From: Auanema rhodensis
Lineage: Eukaryota; Nematoda; Chromadorea; Rhabditida; Rhabditidae
NCBI GenBank assembly: GCA_964057225.1
Contig: OZ059895.1
Span: 16,372,001 to 16,436,000, forward strand
Direction: 5' to 3'
Length of the DNA stretch: 64,000 nucleotides
Both the position numbers and the translations under genes were made by a program. This document shows, one piece after another, positions 26,691 through 39,644 of this stretch. A model generated the notes under the pieces. The model was given only the letters and a program-made list of their open reading frames with translations. It was not told the origin of the DNA and made no database searches. How positions within the stretch are numbered: the first letter of the stretch is position 1; each line of letters starts with the position of its first letter.

Positions 26691-28529
26691 AGAACTGAGT
26701 ATATAAAATGCATTTGCCAGATATAATTCATAGCTTGATTTAATTGTAGCGCAACCATATGAGGCCCTCATCTTCAATATTCTTCATGTCCATATAAAGA
26801 ATATAAAATATACTTAGAAATATATTGAATTTTCCGAAAATTGGGATATTTTATGACAAATATGATATGAAGGTATTTCTTCCTGCTTAACCATTTGTGA
26901 TAATCAAATGATATTAAGCAATTAACTTTTTTTAGAGCCTTTCTTTGATTTTTGGTTCTTTATTAGACCTAAAGAATGTTTATAAATTCAATATATTTTG
27001 AATAAAAGACCTTTTCATTATTTCTTCATACTTCATGATCTTCATAAAATAATGTAATTGCTGAAACATTTATTAACAAGTTAAAAAGCTATTCTCAAAC
27101 TCTATTTTATCTACTCTTACATCAGCTAATTTCATTAAGAATTCAAAGACATGCCCATTGATTATTTCCGTGTCAGCGCACGTAGGCTCTTTCATCCATT
27201 CAACACTTTAAAATAAATTTTGGCTTATTCGAGAGAAAATTATCGATACGTACTGTACGTACAGACTGTACGTGAAAGGAGTTGCAATTTCACTCGGAGC
27301 CTTGTCATTCGTGATACGAACGCCGTAGAAGACGGTTGTGTGTTGTGGCTCACTAGCGGTAGGCGATGCATTTCTTTTGCTTTTTTCTCAAAATAGACGG
27401 GGGCACCACACAGTTGGTCTTAGTCCTTCGGGCTGTTTTCTCTGCCCAGCTGACTACTGCCTGTTCGATTGGTTGATGTCGAATGTGTGCTTACTCTTCG
27501 TTGTCCCTCTTTCGCTATGTGAATAACATGCCAACAGCAGTAGCAGCAGCATTCCGTCTAGTTTAACAACTCAGTTTCCAATATTTTCCATCGAATACTG
27601 ACTATTCATTTTCCTTTATAATCTTGATTCGAAAGCCGGACATGGCATGATATGATTCAGTCATATGACAATTAGTTGAGAGAGAATGCAGAATTGCTTG
27701 TTTTTGTCCGGCTAGTGCCGATTTGTACGCGGCCTCGGTCAGAGCATGTTCTGTTCTATTGGTCTGAATGAATCGATCAACATAAGTTGTTTCTGCCTAT
27801 GCTATCGTTGATACTATATACACGGTACCACAGTCTCATGCCCACCTGATATTGCTACTCTCTTCAGCTTCAACTCTCCTTCTCTTTCAATTTTTTTCGC
27901 ACTTAGTGCATGTAGTGTTTGTCTTAATTACTATTATGCTCGCAGTACTTTAGTTTGAAATCTGCAAATCAACAATGTAGAAGTAGTGATTAAGTCGCTA
28001 ATTTTCACGTATATTTTTAGGTTTTTACATTACATTGAACCTCGATTATATAAATTCCGAGTGGTGCAGTCTAGTTGTAAGTTTTGAACTTTCATCTTCG
28101 CCATGTCTTCGAAGCTGTGCTCTATTTTTGTTTAACGCTCTGGGTTTGCTCCTATGCTATGAGCATTTTGAAAATGAAAACGATGCCGTTTTCATTGACC
28201 GACATTTTGCCTGATCATCACTTTTGCCCTAACCCTTACATTTCGATTTTATCGAATATCTGAAAAGAATTGATAAGAATAACTAACAGACATATACTAA
28301 CCTACTAAATCTTTTTAACCGTTTTAAACATAGTTCAAGACAACAGCGCATTGTTAACTCTGCGTAATGTTGCACAACTGATTTTTCATATTTGCTAACT
28401 TTTCACAGAAGAGACGGATAGCTAGCTGCATTAGCAGTAGCAAACAGCATTTTAGCCTTGATAACTTAATCGATTCGATATTTTGCTTTCTAAATATTTA
28501 ATCTGATTTCATTTAAATAATTTTTCAGA
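26691..28529. other. Intergenic region between the K2P gene and alanine aminotransferase (divergent)
   Basis: No gene is seen. The promoters of both flanking genes should be here. A GC-richer part at 27,240-27,560 contains the perfect palindrome CTGTACGTACAG (27,253-27,264) inside a cluster of three TGTACG units. Open frames across it show no domain. Confidence 0.5.
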
Positions 28530-28530
28530 A
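28519..28530 (+). promoter_or_regulatory. Putative trans-splice acceptor of the ALT gene
   Basis: AATAATTTTTCAG ends at 28,528, one base before the ATG. A leader of one base cannot come from an ordinary first exon starting here, so either a spliced leader or a separate 5' exon is attached at this point. Confidence 0.6.
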
Positions 28531-30675
28531 TGCGCCATTTGAATAAGATTTTTGGGCAAACAAAGCGGTTCATTTCAGTTTCATCTCTAAACATGTCTAA
28601 CAAGGTAATACAATATTCATATAATATATTTATTTATAAACAATATAATATATTTATTTATAAATTAATTTTGTTAGGTTTTAACTACAAAATCTATCAA
28701 CCCTCAAGTGGTTACCATGCAATATGCTGTTCGTGGTCCAATTGTCATCAGAGCAGTTGAGCTTGAAAAGGAGTTAGCTAATGTTGGTTGAATTTAAATA
28801 TTAGCTGTTATACTTATCATTTTCAGGGAGCTCAAAAGCCTTTCACCAATGTTATCAAGGCTAACATTGGAGATGCTCATGCTATGGGACAACAACCAAT
28901 CACTTTCATCCGTCAGGTGTTGTTAAAGTTTATTCCAGGGTTAATTTCAAAAATTAAAGGTCCTTGCTTGCGTAGCTAATCCATCCCTTCTCAAGACTTC
29001 CGACTATCCAAGTGATGTTATTGAGCATGCTCAGGTTGCAGCTTCAGTTTTTAATTAATTTATTGAATTTCTCTGTATAGACTATCCTTAATGGATGTGG
29101 AGGAAAGAGTAGTGGAGCTTACAGTCAAAGTACCGGAATAGATGTTATTCGCAAACATGTTGCCGAATATATCACCGTTAGTTTGTTGTTGTTTTATCGT
29201 TTTATCTGTACTTAAGTAAATTATAACAATACATAGACTATTGATTATTTATTGTAGAAACGTGACGGTGGAATTTATACTGACCCTGAGAATGTTATCC
29301 TTTCTGGAGGAGCTTCTGAATCTATTCGTAATGTTCTCAAGATGTTCGTTAACCACGGAGCTTCTCGTAAGACCGGAGTCATGATTCCCATTCCACAATA
29401 CCCTCTCTACTCTGCCACTCTCGAAGAGTTCGGACTTGGCCAAGTATGTAGAACAAATAGTCAGCAATTCCTAATATTATGCTTAGGTTGGATATTTCTT
29501 GAACGAAGAAAAGGGATGGGCTTTGGATGAGGCTGAATTGGAGCGTTCATTCGTTGAAAGCATGAAGAAATTCGACACCAAGATCATTGTCATCATCAAC
29601 CCTGGAAACCCTACTGGACAAGTATTTAATGCTTCAATTAAACTGTGGATTAAGTTATCTTTAAGGTTTTGAGCCGCGAAAATATTGAAATGATCATTCG
29701 CTTTGCCAAGAAGCACAATCTCTTCGTTATGGCTGACGAAGTTTATCAAGTCAGTTCATCAAAAATCTTTTAAGTTTCTATTTCCTATGCTTCCAGGATA
29801 ATGTATATGCTGAGGGATCTAAGTTCCATTCCTTCAAGAAGGTCGTCTCTGAAATGGGAGCCCCATACAACCAGTACTAGCTTTTGCGATTTGACTTTAG
29901 TTTTTATTTCACTTTTTAGAATTGAGTTGGCTTCCTTCCACTCTGTTTCTAAGGGATACATGGGCGAATGTGGTCTTCGTGGAGGATATGTCGAGTTCTT
30001 AAACCTTGACGCTGAAGTGTATGTTCTTTTCAAGAAAATGATTTCTGCTAAGCTCTGCTCCACTGTTCTCGGACAAGTAATGATTCCAATTTCCTAAAAT
30101 GCTCTAAAAGTGTTTTCTTAGGCCGTCATTGACACCGTTGTTAACCCACCAAAGGAAGGTGATCCATCTTACCCTCTCTGGCTTGAGGTTTGATGTCTGA
30201 CTTTTTCTTTATCTTTACCTTTTTATTGTAGGAGAAGAACGCTGTTCTCTCTTCATTGAAGGAACGTGCTACTCTTGTCAAGAACGCTTATGGATCTATT
30301 GAAGGAATTAGCTGCAACCCTGTTCAAGGAGCAATGTATGCTTTCCCACAAATTCACATTCCAGCAAAGGCTGTTGAAGCTGCTAGAGTATGTTATATTG
30401 TTTGTGCATCTCAAAAGAATTTGTTTCAGAGCTTAGGCCAGGAGCCCGACTTCTTCTATGCTATGGAGCTTCTCGAGTCTACTGGTATCTGTATTGTTCC
30501 CGGAAGTGGATTCGGACAAAAGGACGGAACCTATCATTTCAGGTGAGAGAATAATAGATGAACCTTTTTGAATGACTATTGCAGAACCACCATCTTGCCC
30601 CAACCTGCTTTAATGAAGGACATGCTTCAACGTTTCACTGAGTTCCACCAGAAATTCCTTGAGCAATACAAGTAG
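28530..30675 (+). CDS. GPT: Alanine aminotransferase (PLP enzyme)
   Basis: Interconverts alanine plus 2-oxoglutarate with pyruvate plus glutamate. Fourteen exons (first 28530-28604, last 30585-30675). Family blocks appear in order: [116 protein letters not shown], and [20 protein letters not shown] with the PLP lysine in SVSKG. It ends [13 protein letters not shown]. The first 21 residues are basic and lack acidic residues ([20 protein letters not shown]), fitting a mitochondrial presequence. A second in-frame ATG (MSNK) at the end of exon 1 could give a cytosolic form. Introns are mainly 42-47 nt, with outliers of 73 and 81. Confidence 0.96.
28605..28677 (+). repeat. 24-bp tandem duplication inside ALT intron 1
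   Basis: The 20-mer ATAATATATTTATTTATAAA occurs at 28,621-28,640 and again at 28,645-28,664, a perfect direct repeat with period 24. Removing one unit would bring the 73-nt intron to 49 nt, the usual size in this gene. Confidence 0.9.
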
Positions 30676-30807
30676 GATCCATCAGTTTCACTTCCCTGTG
30701 CACAGAACTCCCTTTAGTATAACTGGTTAATGCCTTAGTTGAAGCATTTTCGTTAGTACTTTTTATTTTTTTTACGAAATATTTTCAATAGGCAATATAT
30801 TTTACAA

Positions 30808-30813
30808 ATAAAT
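30808..30813 (+). terminator. Poly(A) signal AATAAA of the ALT gene
   Basis: A canonical AATAAA lies 132 bp after the stop in an AT-rich tail (acaaataaattt). It is the first such hexamer after the coding sequence. Confidence 0.6.
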
Positions 30814-31272
30814 TTATTATGAAATTATTTCTTGTGACAATATCTCTAATTAGTTGCTGTTCTACGTATCGCTAGTCTGAAACAGCAGTTTCCAATCTAG
30901 ATATCGACTATCGACTTGCAGCTTGTGTGCTCTGGAATGTGATTTGGAAATCTGTAATTCAGAAGCGAAAGACAACTATAATAAGGAGAAAAGATGTCTG
31001 GGGATTAAGTGATATGTGAAAATGTACAGAAACAGAGAAATAGCTTTGAAAAAGGAAATATAGCTAATGGACATAGTTGCACCGAGGGTTATCCATCCTT
31101 TCATTTTTAAATCTTGAATAATAGAATTAAATTGAGCGAAATGAACACAAGGAAAACAGGTAAATATGTATTCACCATTGACTTTAACTAGTAGAAGTTT
31201 AAGAATCAACGAAAAACGGACTAGGACAGAACATGAAAGTTTAAATGAAAGTTTGCACACAAGCAGAAGTGT

Positions 31273-33936
31273 TTAGCAGTTGGTACAATAACTTGATGTT
31301 GGAGGTGTATCGGCGTCCAAGCTGACTCCTCGACATTCTGAAATGAAATATGAAAATCTCGTAGTTGAAGATGGAAATATGCTTTGACTATGTACCTGAT
31401 AATGGAATAGCCGATGATGAGTCCACACTTTGTTGAATTCTTTGCATTACGAGATCTAACAAACAATCCACAGCTTTTTCAACATTTGTTGATGTACAAG
31501 CTGAGGTTTCGAAGTATGGTAAGCTGAAGACAACAAATTTGAATATTGATTGATTGTGAAGTCTTTCATTTTCTTTTTTTCCTATTCTGTGAACGGTTGT
31601 TTTTTTTTCCGTCAAAAATAATGCAAATATTGTCAAAACAATATAATTTAGAATGTATGGTTTATTTTTTTGAGACACCATACATTGCTAATAATTCATA
31701 AAAGTGTTGTTATATTTTTTAGAAGAAAACAAGTAAATTCAACGAACCCTAGCTGATCTGCAAGCTGTTTTGCTCTAGCTGTGCTAACCTGACGACGGTT
31801 TTCTAAGTCAGCTTTGTTACCACAGATAATAATATCTGGTGTATCACAATAGGCATGAAGCTAAATATTAATTTATTAGACAAAACACTTGAAGAAGGTT
31901 AGATTGAGGACAAACCTTTAATTGTGAAAGCCAATCTCGAATATTTAAAAAGGATTGTTCATTAGTAATATCGAATATGAGAATGAAACCCATGGCATCT
32001 CGGAAAAACGCCGTTGTAAGACTTCGGAATCTGAAGTGATGATGATAATTTTGTCTTTTCTGCTATTCAATTGCATATTCATATATGTTTTTCTGCATTC
32101 TCCGTGTGTGTGTGTGCATGTGTGCGTGTGCTCTACGTCAGAAAGAAAGCTACTTTTGGGTTGTTTAGAAGACGAGTTCAAAGTTTTTGTGTTTCTTTAG
32201 GTTTTTTTTCTAAAAAATACAACACTTTGAACTCATAATAAGTTTTGTTTGTTGTTGGTCAACATTGAGATAGTTGAAGAAGAAAAATTATTCGAAAGCT
32301 GCATTTTCGTCTTGAGAGCTTTGGCCAGTTTGTTTTCTTCTACTTCTTCACTCGCGTTGTGGTTGGCTTCCTCAGGGAAAATCGACAATTGACTTGAACG
32401 TTTTTCATTTTTTCAAAGAAACATATCATGTTATATGAACAGCAAGTTAAGCTAAAGATAATGATAGAATATTGGCTAAACATATTTAGAAAAATATTAT
32501 TTTAAAGCTCATGTAATAAGGTTTTGAGACAAAAAAAAGAAGAAAGTATTACTCATCTAATCCCCTCAGGCCATTCTACTGCTACTGCTATACAAGAAAG
32601 ATGCATGAGCTAGCTGTTCATATACATAATTTCAATTTCACCTTTATATTAGTGAAATATAATTATTTAAAAATAAAAAGAATGTATGCATGTGTGTAAT
32701 GGGAGATGAATGTTTGGGATTTGTTTTGCCCTTTCTTCCATCATGGTCCTCTTTTTATTTTTATTTTAATTTCCATTCTCGTCTAAAAAGCTAACTGATC
32801 AGATTACGACGAGTCTCGAGTGGGACTGATTTGATTTAGAATCTGAGTATTTGAATTACATTTAAGAGAGAATGCAATGATAATTCCGCTAAAGAGGCTG
32901 CAGAAAAAATATTTTGGTGCTTCATCCCCTTTTGACACCATAACGAACGATTGTATCCTTCATTCGCGACCGAGAGAAAGCTAAGCTGAATGTCATGTGC
33001 ACTACAAGCTTTATACTTTATCTTATAGTTTATAGCTTATTAAACTATAACACTGTGTCTAATACAATCGTCATCATACAAAGTGGTAAGGTACTGAATG
33101 AGCTGTGAACTTGAACTAACATACCTCTCTTGCCCAGCTGTATCCCATAGTTGCAGGAGAACACGTTGCCCTCTACCTCCAAAGCCACCACGAGTACTCT
33201 TGTATACCTACAACTCATACACATCAACAGTCCTTTGATAAGCATCGCTTCCTTCTCTTTCTGAAGCAGCAGCAGCATCAGCAGCAACTTCATCATGAGA
33301 GAGAGCAGAAGGAAGTGACACATCACTGTCTGACAACCACTTACCACTCGCTTTTCTTTGAAATCAATTCCTACAGTCGAAATAAATTGTCCAGTAAATG
33401 TATTGTCAGTATATCGATGCTGAAAGAGAAGAATAATTCAAAATTGAAGTAAAAGCACATAGAAATAAGCCAAAAATCGATTTTTCTGTTTTAAAAGTAA
33501 CATTTTAAATAATTCAGATGACAAAAAAATTAAATCAAAAAATGTAAACATGAATGAACGTAGTTTGAACATTTCTCTTCTTTTGATTTTCAGGTGGAAT
33601 TAAAAAATTAAAGGGAGAGAGAGAGAGAGAGAGAGAGAAATAAGGAAAAAGAGGGAGAGAGGGAACTGACTGATGAATCCCTTTTTTAGAATTCATTTTC
33701 TCTATTCAAAACTACATCTACATAGATGTACGTAAAACAACCAGAAGCAATAGCTTCAGTTGATCCCGTTGTCACCAACTTTTCTCCAGCCTCATTGACG
33801 CCAAGTCAGACATACAAAAACGAAACAAAAAAAAACCGAAAAATTTTTCATGAATTCTGAAAGAAGTGGTTCACAAATGAAATTTTTTTTGTACCAGTCT
33901 CCTTCTCTCTTCATCCGTGAATATTCCAGTCAGCCA

Positions 33937-34018
<82 letters not shown>

Positions 34019-34867
34019 TCTTCCTTTCTATCCCTAGTCATATCTTTTTTCTATTTTTTGTGATCTATGCTTGATATATTTTATCTTCGTCATCCATACA
34101 AATGACAATTATGATTTAAGATTTTCTAAAGCACATGGTAGGATATACTTTCAGATTTAAAACCAAAAATATCTTTTGTGTCAGCCATCTAATCCTATAG
34201 ATCTTTCTCGTAAAACATTTTGCATTGACGACAATTTTTTTAGAAAATAGATTCTGTATTCATACGTCTACAGACTGAAAAAAGGCTATGAGAGAAACTT
34301 CTTTCACACGAATTATTATGATGCTTTCAACAGCAGGACCACAAGCAAAAGCACCAGTTCAGCATCACATGCAGCCCAAGATTCTCAATGGTACTAATAC
34401 CAAATATCTGCAACTTTTTCATGCTCATATGTTGAAAAGAAGCAGGCTTCAAGTTGGAATATAAGTGCTCACACATTATGTTTGCGAAATGAACAGTTTG
34501 ACGCCGTAGTGAAGAGTTGATGGACATATATGTGCATGTTGCCATGTTTCAATAACGCTTCTAAGGCTTCAAACTATCTGGAGCATAGCAAAAAAGGGCA
34601 TCGAAAAGAGAAGTGAATAAGAGGAAGCAAGATTGAAATGAGGAGAGCTGTTGCAAACCACCTATTAAGGCATTGATTTGTCAACCATCAGACACATGTA
34701 TGGCCTGGCTGCCAAGAGATGAAAGCAGCCAGTTAGTAGATGAGCTAGCATTAGGCTGTTGCAACATTATAAGATAGACACATGTATCTATATACACTAA
34801 CGTAATAACTAGAAATCTCATTGACAAAAGGATTTAAGGATTCTTACTCTATCCGTATTTCTCTCTC

Positions 34868-34922
<55 letters not shown>

Positions 34923-36172
34923 CGTTTAGAATCTCTCTACATAGTAGTTGCAACAATATCAATTCGACTTGTCTACTTGTAGCAATAAGCTTTAATTATC
35001 TTTTCATTCTCTTAATAGAAATTGTTGCCTTCCTCGATTTTTTCTCTTCAGTTTCAATTTCTTTAAAAAAAAACAAAGAAAAATCCATCTATGTATATAG
35101 AGAGAATATATTATATATTTTCAGTTAGAATCTATAGATTCATGAAGCTTTTCTATATATCTATGAATTGACTAAAAGGCTGACGAAATATGATATTTGA
35201 AGCGAAAACTGACATTGAGGACGGAAAATACTCTTTGTCACTCTTTGTTTTCTTGAATGATCACAAAGGCAAAGTTTAGAAAAGTGATTAAGAAGAGCAT
35301 AAGACCTCTGGACCATTAAGGAAATTGAAGAGTTGTTGAGTGAAGAAGACGAAAAGCTTCTAATTGGTTTAAAAACTAATTTACTTGTGCTAATTGAGAT
35401 GTTAAGAGAAGAAGACAACGTAAGAGACACATTGAAAAGACCCGAGGAAAGGGGGGGGGAAGAGAGTAGGAAAATGAAAGGAAATGCCGTTGATATACAT
35501 ACATATACAATACTCAAAAAAACTTCTGAGGGAATAGAATGAAATGTGCTTGTAAAGCTAGAATGACACAACACAATACTCCCAGATGAATGTTTAGAAA
35601 GTCAAGTTAATCGAGAAAATTGAGACGCAAAATGCAATATAGGCAGCTCTCCCTTTCTCACTCACTCTACATATATTCAGCTGTCACTTCATTGCTTTTC
35701 ACTTGAAGGAAGTAATTCATCCGGAGTGCTGGCGCTTCGGAGTTGCGCACGTCGTCATCGTCGGCGCCGTCTTCTGGCATCCTCGCTGGTGGACCTCGGT
35801 TCACGGGCCGAGTTCTATATTTTTTCCCTCCCTCCTTCCCTCCCTCGCTTTCTTTTTTTGCTTCTTCTAGTGATCTTTCTATCTCTTTCTCTCTGTCTAT
35901 TCGGAAGCATAAGCGATGCTTTTCAGACATTGTCAAATGACGACGACAGCGTCCGTCCATCACGCGGCTATGGAATAGGCTGTTGGTCGAAGATAGGCAC
36001 AAGATGAATGATTGTTTAGGAAGGAATTCCAAGCATTTTAATGTGAATCATGGCAATGAATTCAGGATAATAGCACATAGACTTAAGAGAAGAGACTCAC
36101 CAGGAACGACGTCTTGCCTACGCCGGAATCTCCGAGAGCCAAAAATTTGATCAGATAATCGTACTCACTCAT
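31273..36172 (-). CDS. rab-27: Small GTPase Rab27
   Basis: Rab27 directs docking and release of dense-core and lysosome-related vesicles (C. elegans AEX-6). Seven exons: 36172-36101, 33419-33345, 33207-33125, 32030-31916, 31860-31748, 31523-31396, 31337-31273. They join to 216 residues. The Rab27 pattern is clear: [20 protein letters not shown] (P loop), [92 protein letters not shown]. It ends [11 protein letters not shown], so two cysteines are available for prenylation, spaced C-x-x-C rather than CC or CxC. Introns 1 and 3 are 2.68 and 1.09 kb and full of repeats, unlike other genes here, so regulatory elements are likely inside. Confidence 0.95.
33420..36100 (-). other. 2.68-kb first intron of rab-27
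   Basis: Holds (GA)n at 33,617-33,640, an 80-bp (CT)n at 33,941-34,020, another (CT)n at 34,863-34,915 and a purine-rich block near 35,330-35,470. Two open frames are not plainly low-complexity: minus 34,327-34,545, and plus 35,330 ([19 protein letters not shown]) with a GTAAGAG donor after it. Neither could be tied to a gene. Confidence 0.5.
33941..34020. repeat. (CT)n microsatellite, about 80 bp
   Basis: An almost pure CT dinucleotide run within intron 1 of rab-27. The message strand of rab-27 carries (GA)n here. Confidence 0.97.
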
Positions 36173-38181
36173 TTCTGCTGAGTTTTGAGTGCAGACGATG
36201 AGATGACAGGTCCAAAAGCCCTGAATGACACTATGTTTGAAGTTTGGAAAGTAATTTACTGGATTTTGAACGACGTTAGAAAAAAAACGGCAAAACGAAT
36301 ATACGACGACACATTAAGAAAAGTTGGTGGTGGCAATGAAGCTGTGAAAAGAGAGATGAAATTCTATTGAATGAGGGAATGCCAGCTGGTTACAAGTCAA
36401 TGAGAAGCTGAGATTGAAGTTGGTACGATAGATAGACTGAAGAGAACAACATGAGTGAGGATGAGGAAGAGGACGAATAGAAGAAGAAGAAGAAGCAGGA
36501 AGAGGTAGACTAGAAGGAGGAGCAAAATGAGAGAAAAGAACACAACAGACTCAGTTTTAGTCTGTGTGAAAAAATAGCTTTGAACGGTGACAACAACGAG
36601 AATATGAACATTCATATCATCGATATGTCAGAGAAGGAAGGAAAGATGAAGGGGTATGGCTGGGCATTTCCTAAAAGACGAATGCGACAACGGGGAGGAG
36701 TTGAAGAGAAAAAATGGCAGAGCTGGCTGGATATGAGACGGCGGAAGAGTTGAAACAGCGGAGACAAGAACAACGTCAGAGAAAAGACTATGAAAAAGGT
36801 GATGAATATACTTGAAATACAGAAGACAATGGAAATTCATAGAAGTGAAATGATGGGGGTCGATCAGACTTGAAGGGGTGGAGATTGCTCCAAGAAGAGT
36901 GATGATTGTCCGAAAAGGGCAAGAATTGAGGAGCGAAAACGACAAGTGTATTAACGATAATCTGAGACTGATGGGGAGATATGAGATGAGAAAGTAAGCA
37001 GGTTGATGGATAGGAACAGCAACTTGGTGGAAGTTGTTGCTCCTCGTGGGGCAGGCTTATGTATACATGTGTGTGTGTGTATGCATGTATGTGTATGGCA
37101 GTGCTGCTGCAAAGGAAAGAAATCGATAAGGGAGGCCCCTTCTGAGCATGTAGCCCCAGGCCGGCCAGAAGATGGCTGTGGGGACTGACGCATGCATGGT
37201 GGCCAACCTGGTTAAGACAGAGATATAGCTGGAAGATTCAGATGAAGCTTTGAGCTCAGTTTCATCTTTGCAAATGAGCCGAGGAGATGAAGGTCGTGGG
37301 CATGAAGAAAGGGTGTGAGAAGGTTCAATGGTAGATGTGAATGAATAAGAGAGACAGAGAGAGAAAGAGATTCAGATTGAAAGTGCCAAAGAAAGAGCAA
37401 CAGCAAGAACTTGAAGACGTGATGATCTAGGGTTGGTAAGGTAGTGGAATAAGCTCACAAACTTGACTAAAAAGTAGAGAAAGATAGATTGATAGATTGA
37501 GAGAGAAAGAAAGAGAGAGAGAGAGAGAGAGAAAGGGAGGGTGTCTCCATGCGTGCTTGTCCGAATAAACCTAATGTAGATAAAATAACTCAACAAGCTT
37601 CAACATGCAGATGATAATTTGAAACAGCAAAGAGAGAGAAAGATAATGAGGGACAAAGAGGGAATGATCAATAGAGAGTAGTTCGAGAGAGAGAGATAGA
37701 TAGAGAGAAAGTGAAAGAGAAATAGAGAGAGAGAGAGAGAAAGTGAGAGAGAGAGAAGAAATAAATAACACACATGATATGTCGCTTATGCCGAATCCAA
37801 CCTAGATATGATATAGCTAAAGGGCGAATTATATATGAAAAATTGCAAAATTGTGCAAAAGCAAAGAAAGGAATATTCGTCGAAAAAGACTAAAAGAAGG
37901 AGAAAACTTGCAGGATACGACTATTCGTCTGCTTCCGTTATCCAATATTTTCGGAAAATAGCTTGGGTTCATCTATTTTCTTTACTTTGTCACTAACAAA
38001 GCTAATATCTAAGTTGCAAAATGCTTTTTAAGCTAATTATTGTTGAGAGAATTAAATAAAGATGAAGACGAAATATAGAAATGAATAAAGACTTCTGCAG
38101 ATTATAAACAGCAGTTTTTGAAATTACAAACACTGTAATGGTCTGGTTATTACCCAAAGTTTTCCTTAAAATATTGCTTAT

Positions 38182-38230
<49 letters not shown>

Positions 38231-39644
38231 CGATCCTCCTCCTTTTCAATCTCTCTATCTATCACAACTGAGCTTTTAGTTGTTGTTTATATGATAAATA
38301 GACAAACAATTTTAAATGTATTACTGTTAACTATATGATATAATTAAATTTATTTAATCAAGTAGGAGATACATAATTCAAGTTTTCAGAGCTACACCCG
38401 ACAACTGATGACGATCATACTGCTATTGCTATCTATTGAGCTCATAATGCTCATGATGATGATGATGATGTTGATAGTGGGCTAACTGATTGAGATGTTA
38501 ACAAAAAAGAAGAAAAAGAGTTGAATAGCAATGAGAACATTGAGATTTTGAAAGGAAATTAGATGATATTCAATCAAAAAAATTAGAAAAAATACATATT
38601 ACTATCGTTTCTGACCATGTGAGCGAAATAATGAATAAACTAGCTGCTTAATCAACTCCTAAAAGCTTTGCTGATAACAAGCACTTTAAATAGAACATTA
38701 CATGATAAGTATATGGTTTATTATGTTAATAATCAAGAGTTTCAAATATAAAAATCTAAAACAAAATATTGGTTTTGACACGAAAATGGTAATGAAACAA
38801 GAAAATTGGAAAAACAACAATATCTTAAATGGCTTCTTCCCCGATTCCCTCTCTCTCTCTCTCTCTTTCTCTCATTTGAGACAAATGTGGTATGGAGCTG
38901 TGTCAATGCTTCATTGAGCATGAGGACAGCAGCAGCATGAGCAATCTATGATATGAGTCAGGAATAGCTTTCTATCACTATACTAATCTCAAGATATATG
39001 TAAATAACGCAGATAATTCAGGGAATTGTGATGAAAACTGACGAAAAGTATGGATATTGTAGGCTCAAAAGCTGTAATTTGATAATAATATGACAAAAAT
39101 CGTATTTTTAGAATCGAATGGCTAGAGAGAGAGGGGGGGGGGGGTAGTGGGATGGAGAGAATTCCCTCATATCTTTCTGAGAACATTCAAGAGTTTTGAT
39201 GTATATGAGAAACAATTATATGAAAACAAATAACAATATTTCCAAGCGTATGGTTGACTTTTTTTTTGAAAAAATGCTGTAAAAATAGATAAAAATGATG
39301 TGAATAATGAAGGGAAATGAGAAAATGAAGACGAAAAACGCAACATTTCTTTCAAAAATAGTTTATATTCAACCTCATATATATGGAAATTGTTACAAAA
39401 TTATTCATTCAATAGTATAATTTAAGAAAAAAAGAACAAAAAAACTAAAATATAGTCTTTGCGGAATTTAAAAATAAATGGCAGTTGTGTAGTTAGTTAG
39501 ATGAAGACAAATGAAAAGAGGTAAAAAGGTAGAAGTTTAGGAGTATAGAGGGAAATAAATCGAAAAAGAGAGAAAGACGAGAGAAGAAGAGAAAAAAACA
39601 AAAAGAGAGAGAGAGAGAGAGAGAGAGAACGATATGTTGATGAA
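36173..39644. other. Repeat-rich spacer between rab-27 and the phosphatase gene
   Basis: It contains the rab-27 promoter side, (TG)n at 37,064-37,096, several (GA)n and (CT)n tracts (37,500-37,535; 37,686-37,758; 38,187-38,225; 38,850-38,873), a GAT tract at 38,454-38,470, and a G run at 39,133-39,143. A plus-strand frame at about 36,200-36,370 (MTGPKALNDTMFEVWKVIYW then a basic end) begins about 30 bp from the rab-27 start codon and is not low-complexity, but nothing supports it as a gene. No recognisable gene is present. Confidence 0.5.
39605..39628. repeat. (GA)n just past the phosphatase stop codon
   Basis: On the mRNA strand this is a (CU)n run beginning about 17 nt after the stop codon, so it is probably part of the 3'UTR and could bind polypyrimidine-tract proteins. 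Confidence 0.8.

Noticed and set aside
35161-35574. 137-codon minus-strand frame
   Set aside because: Complement of a purine-rich block giving S/L/F; it lies inside an intron of rab-27 on the same strand.
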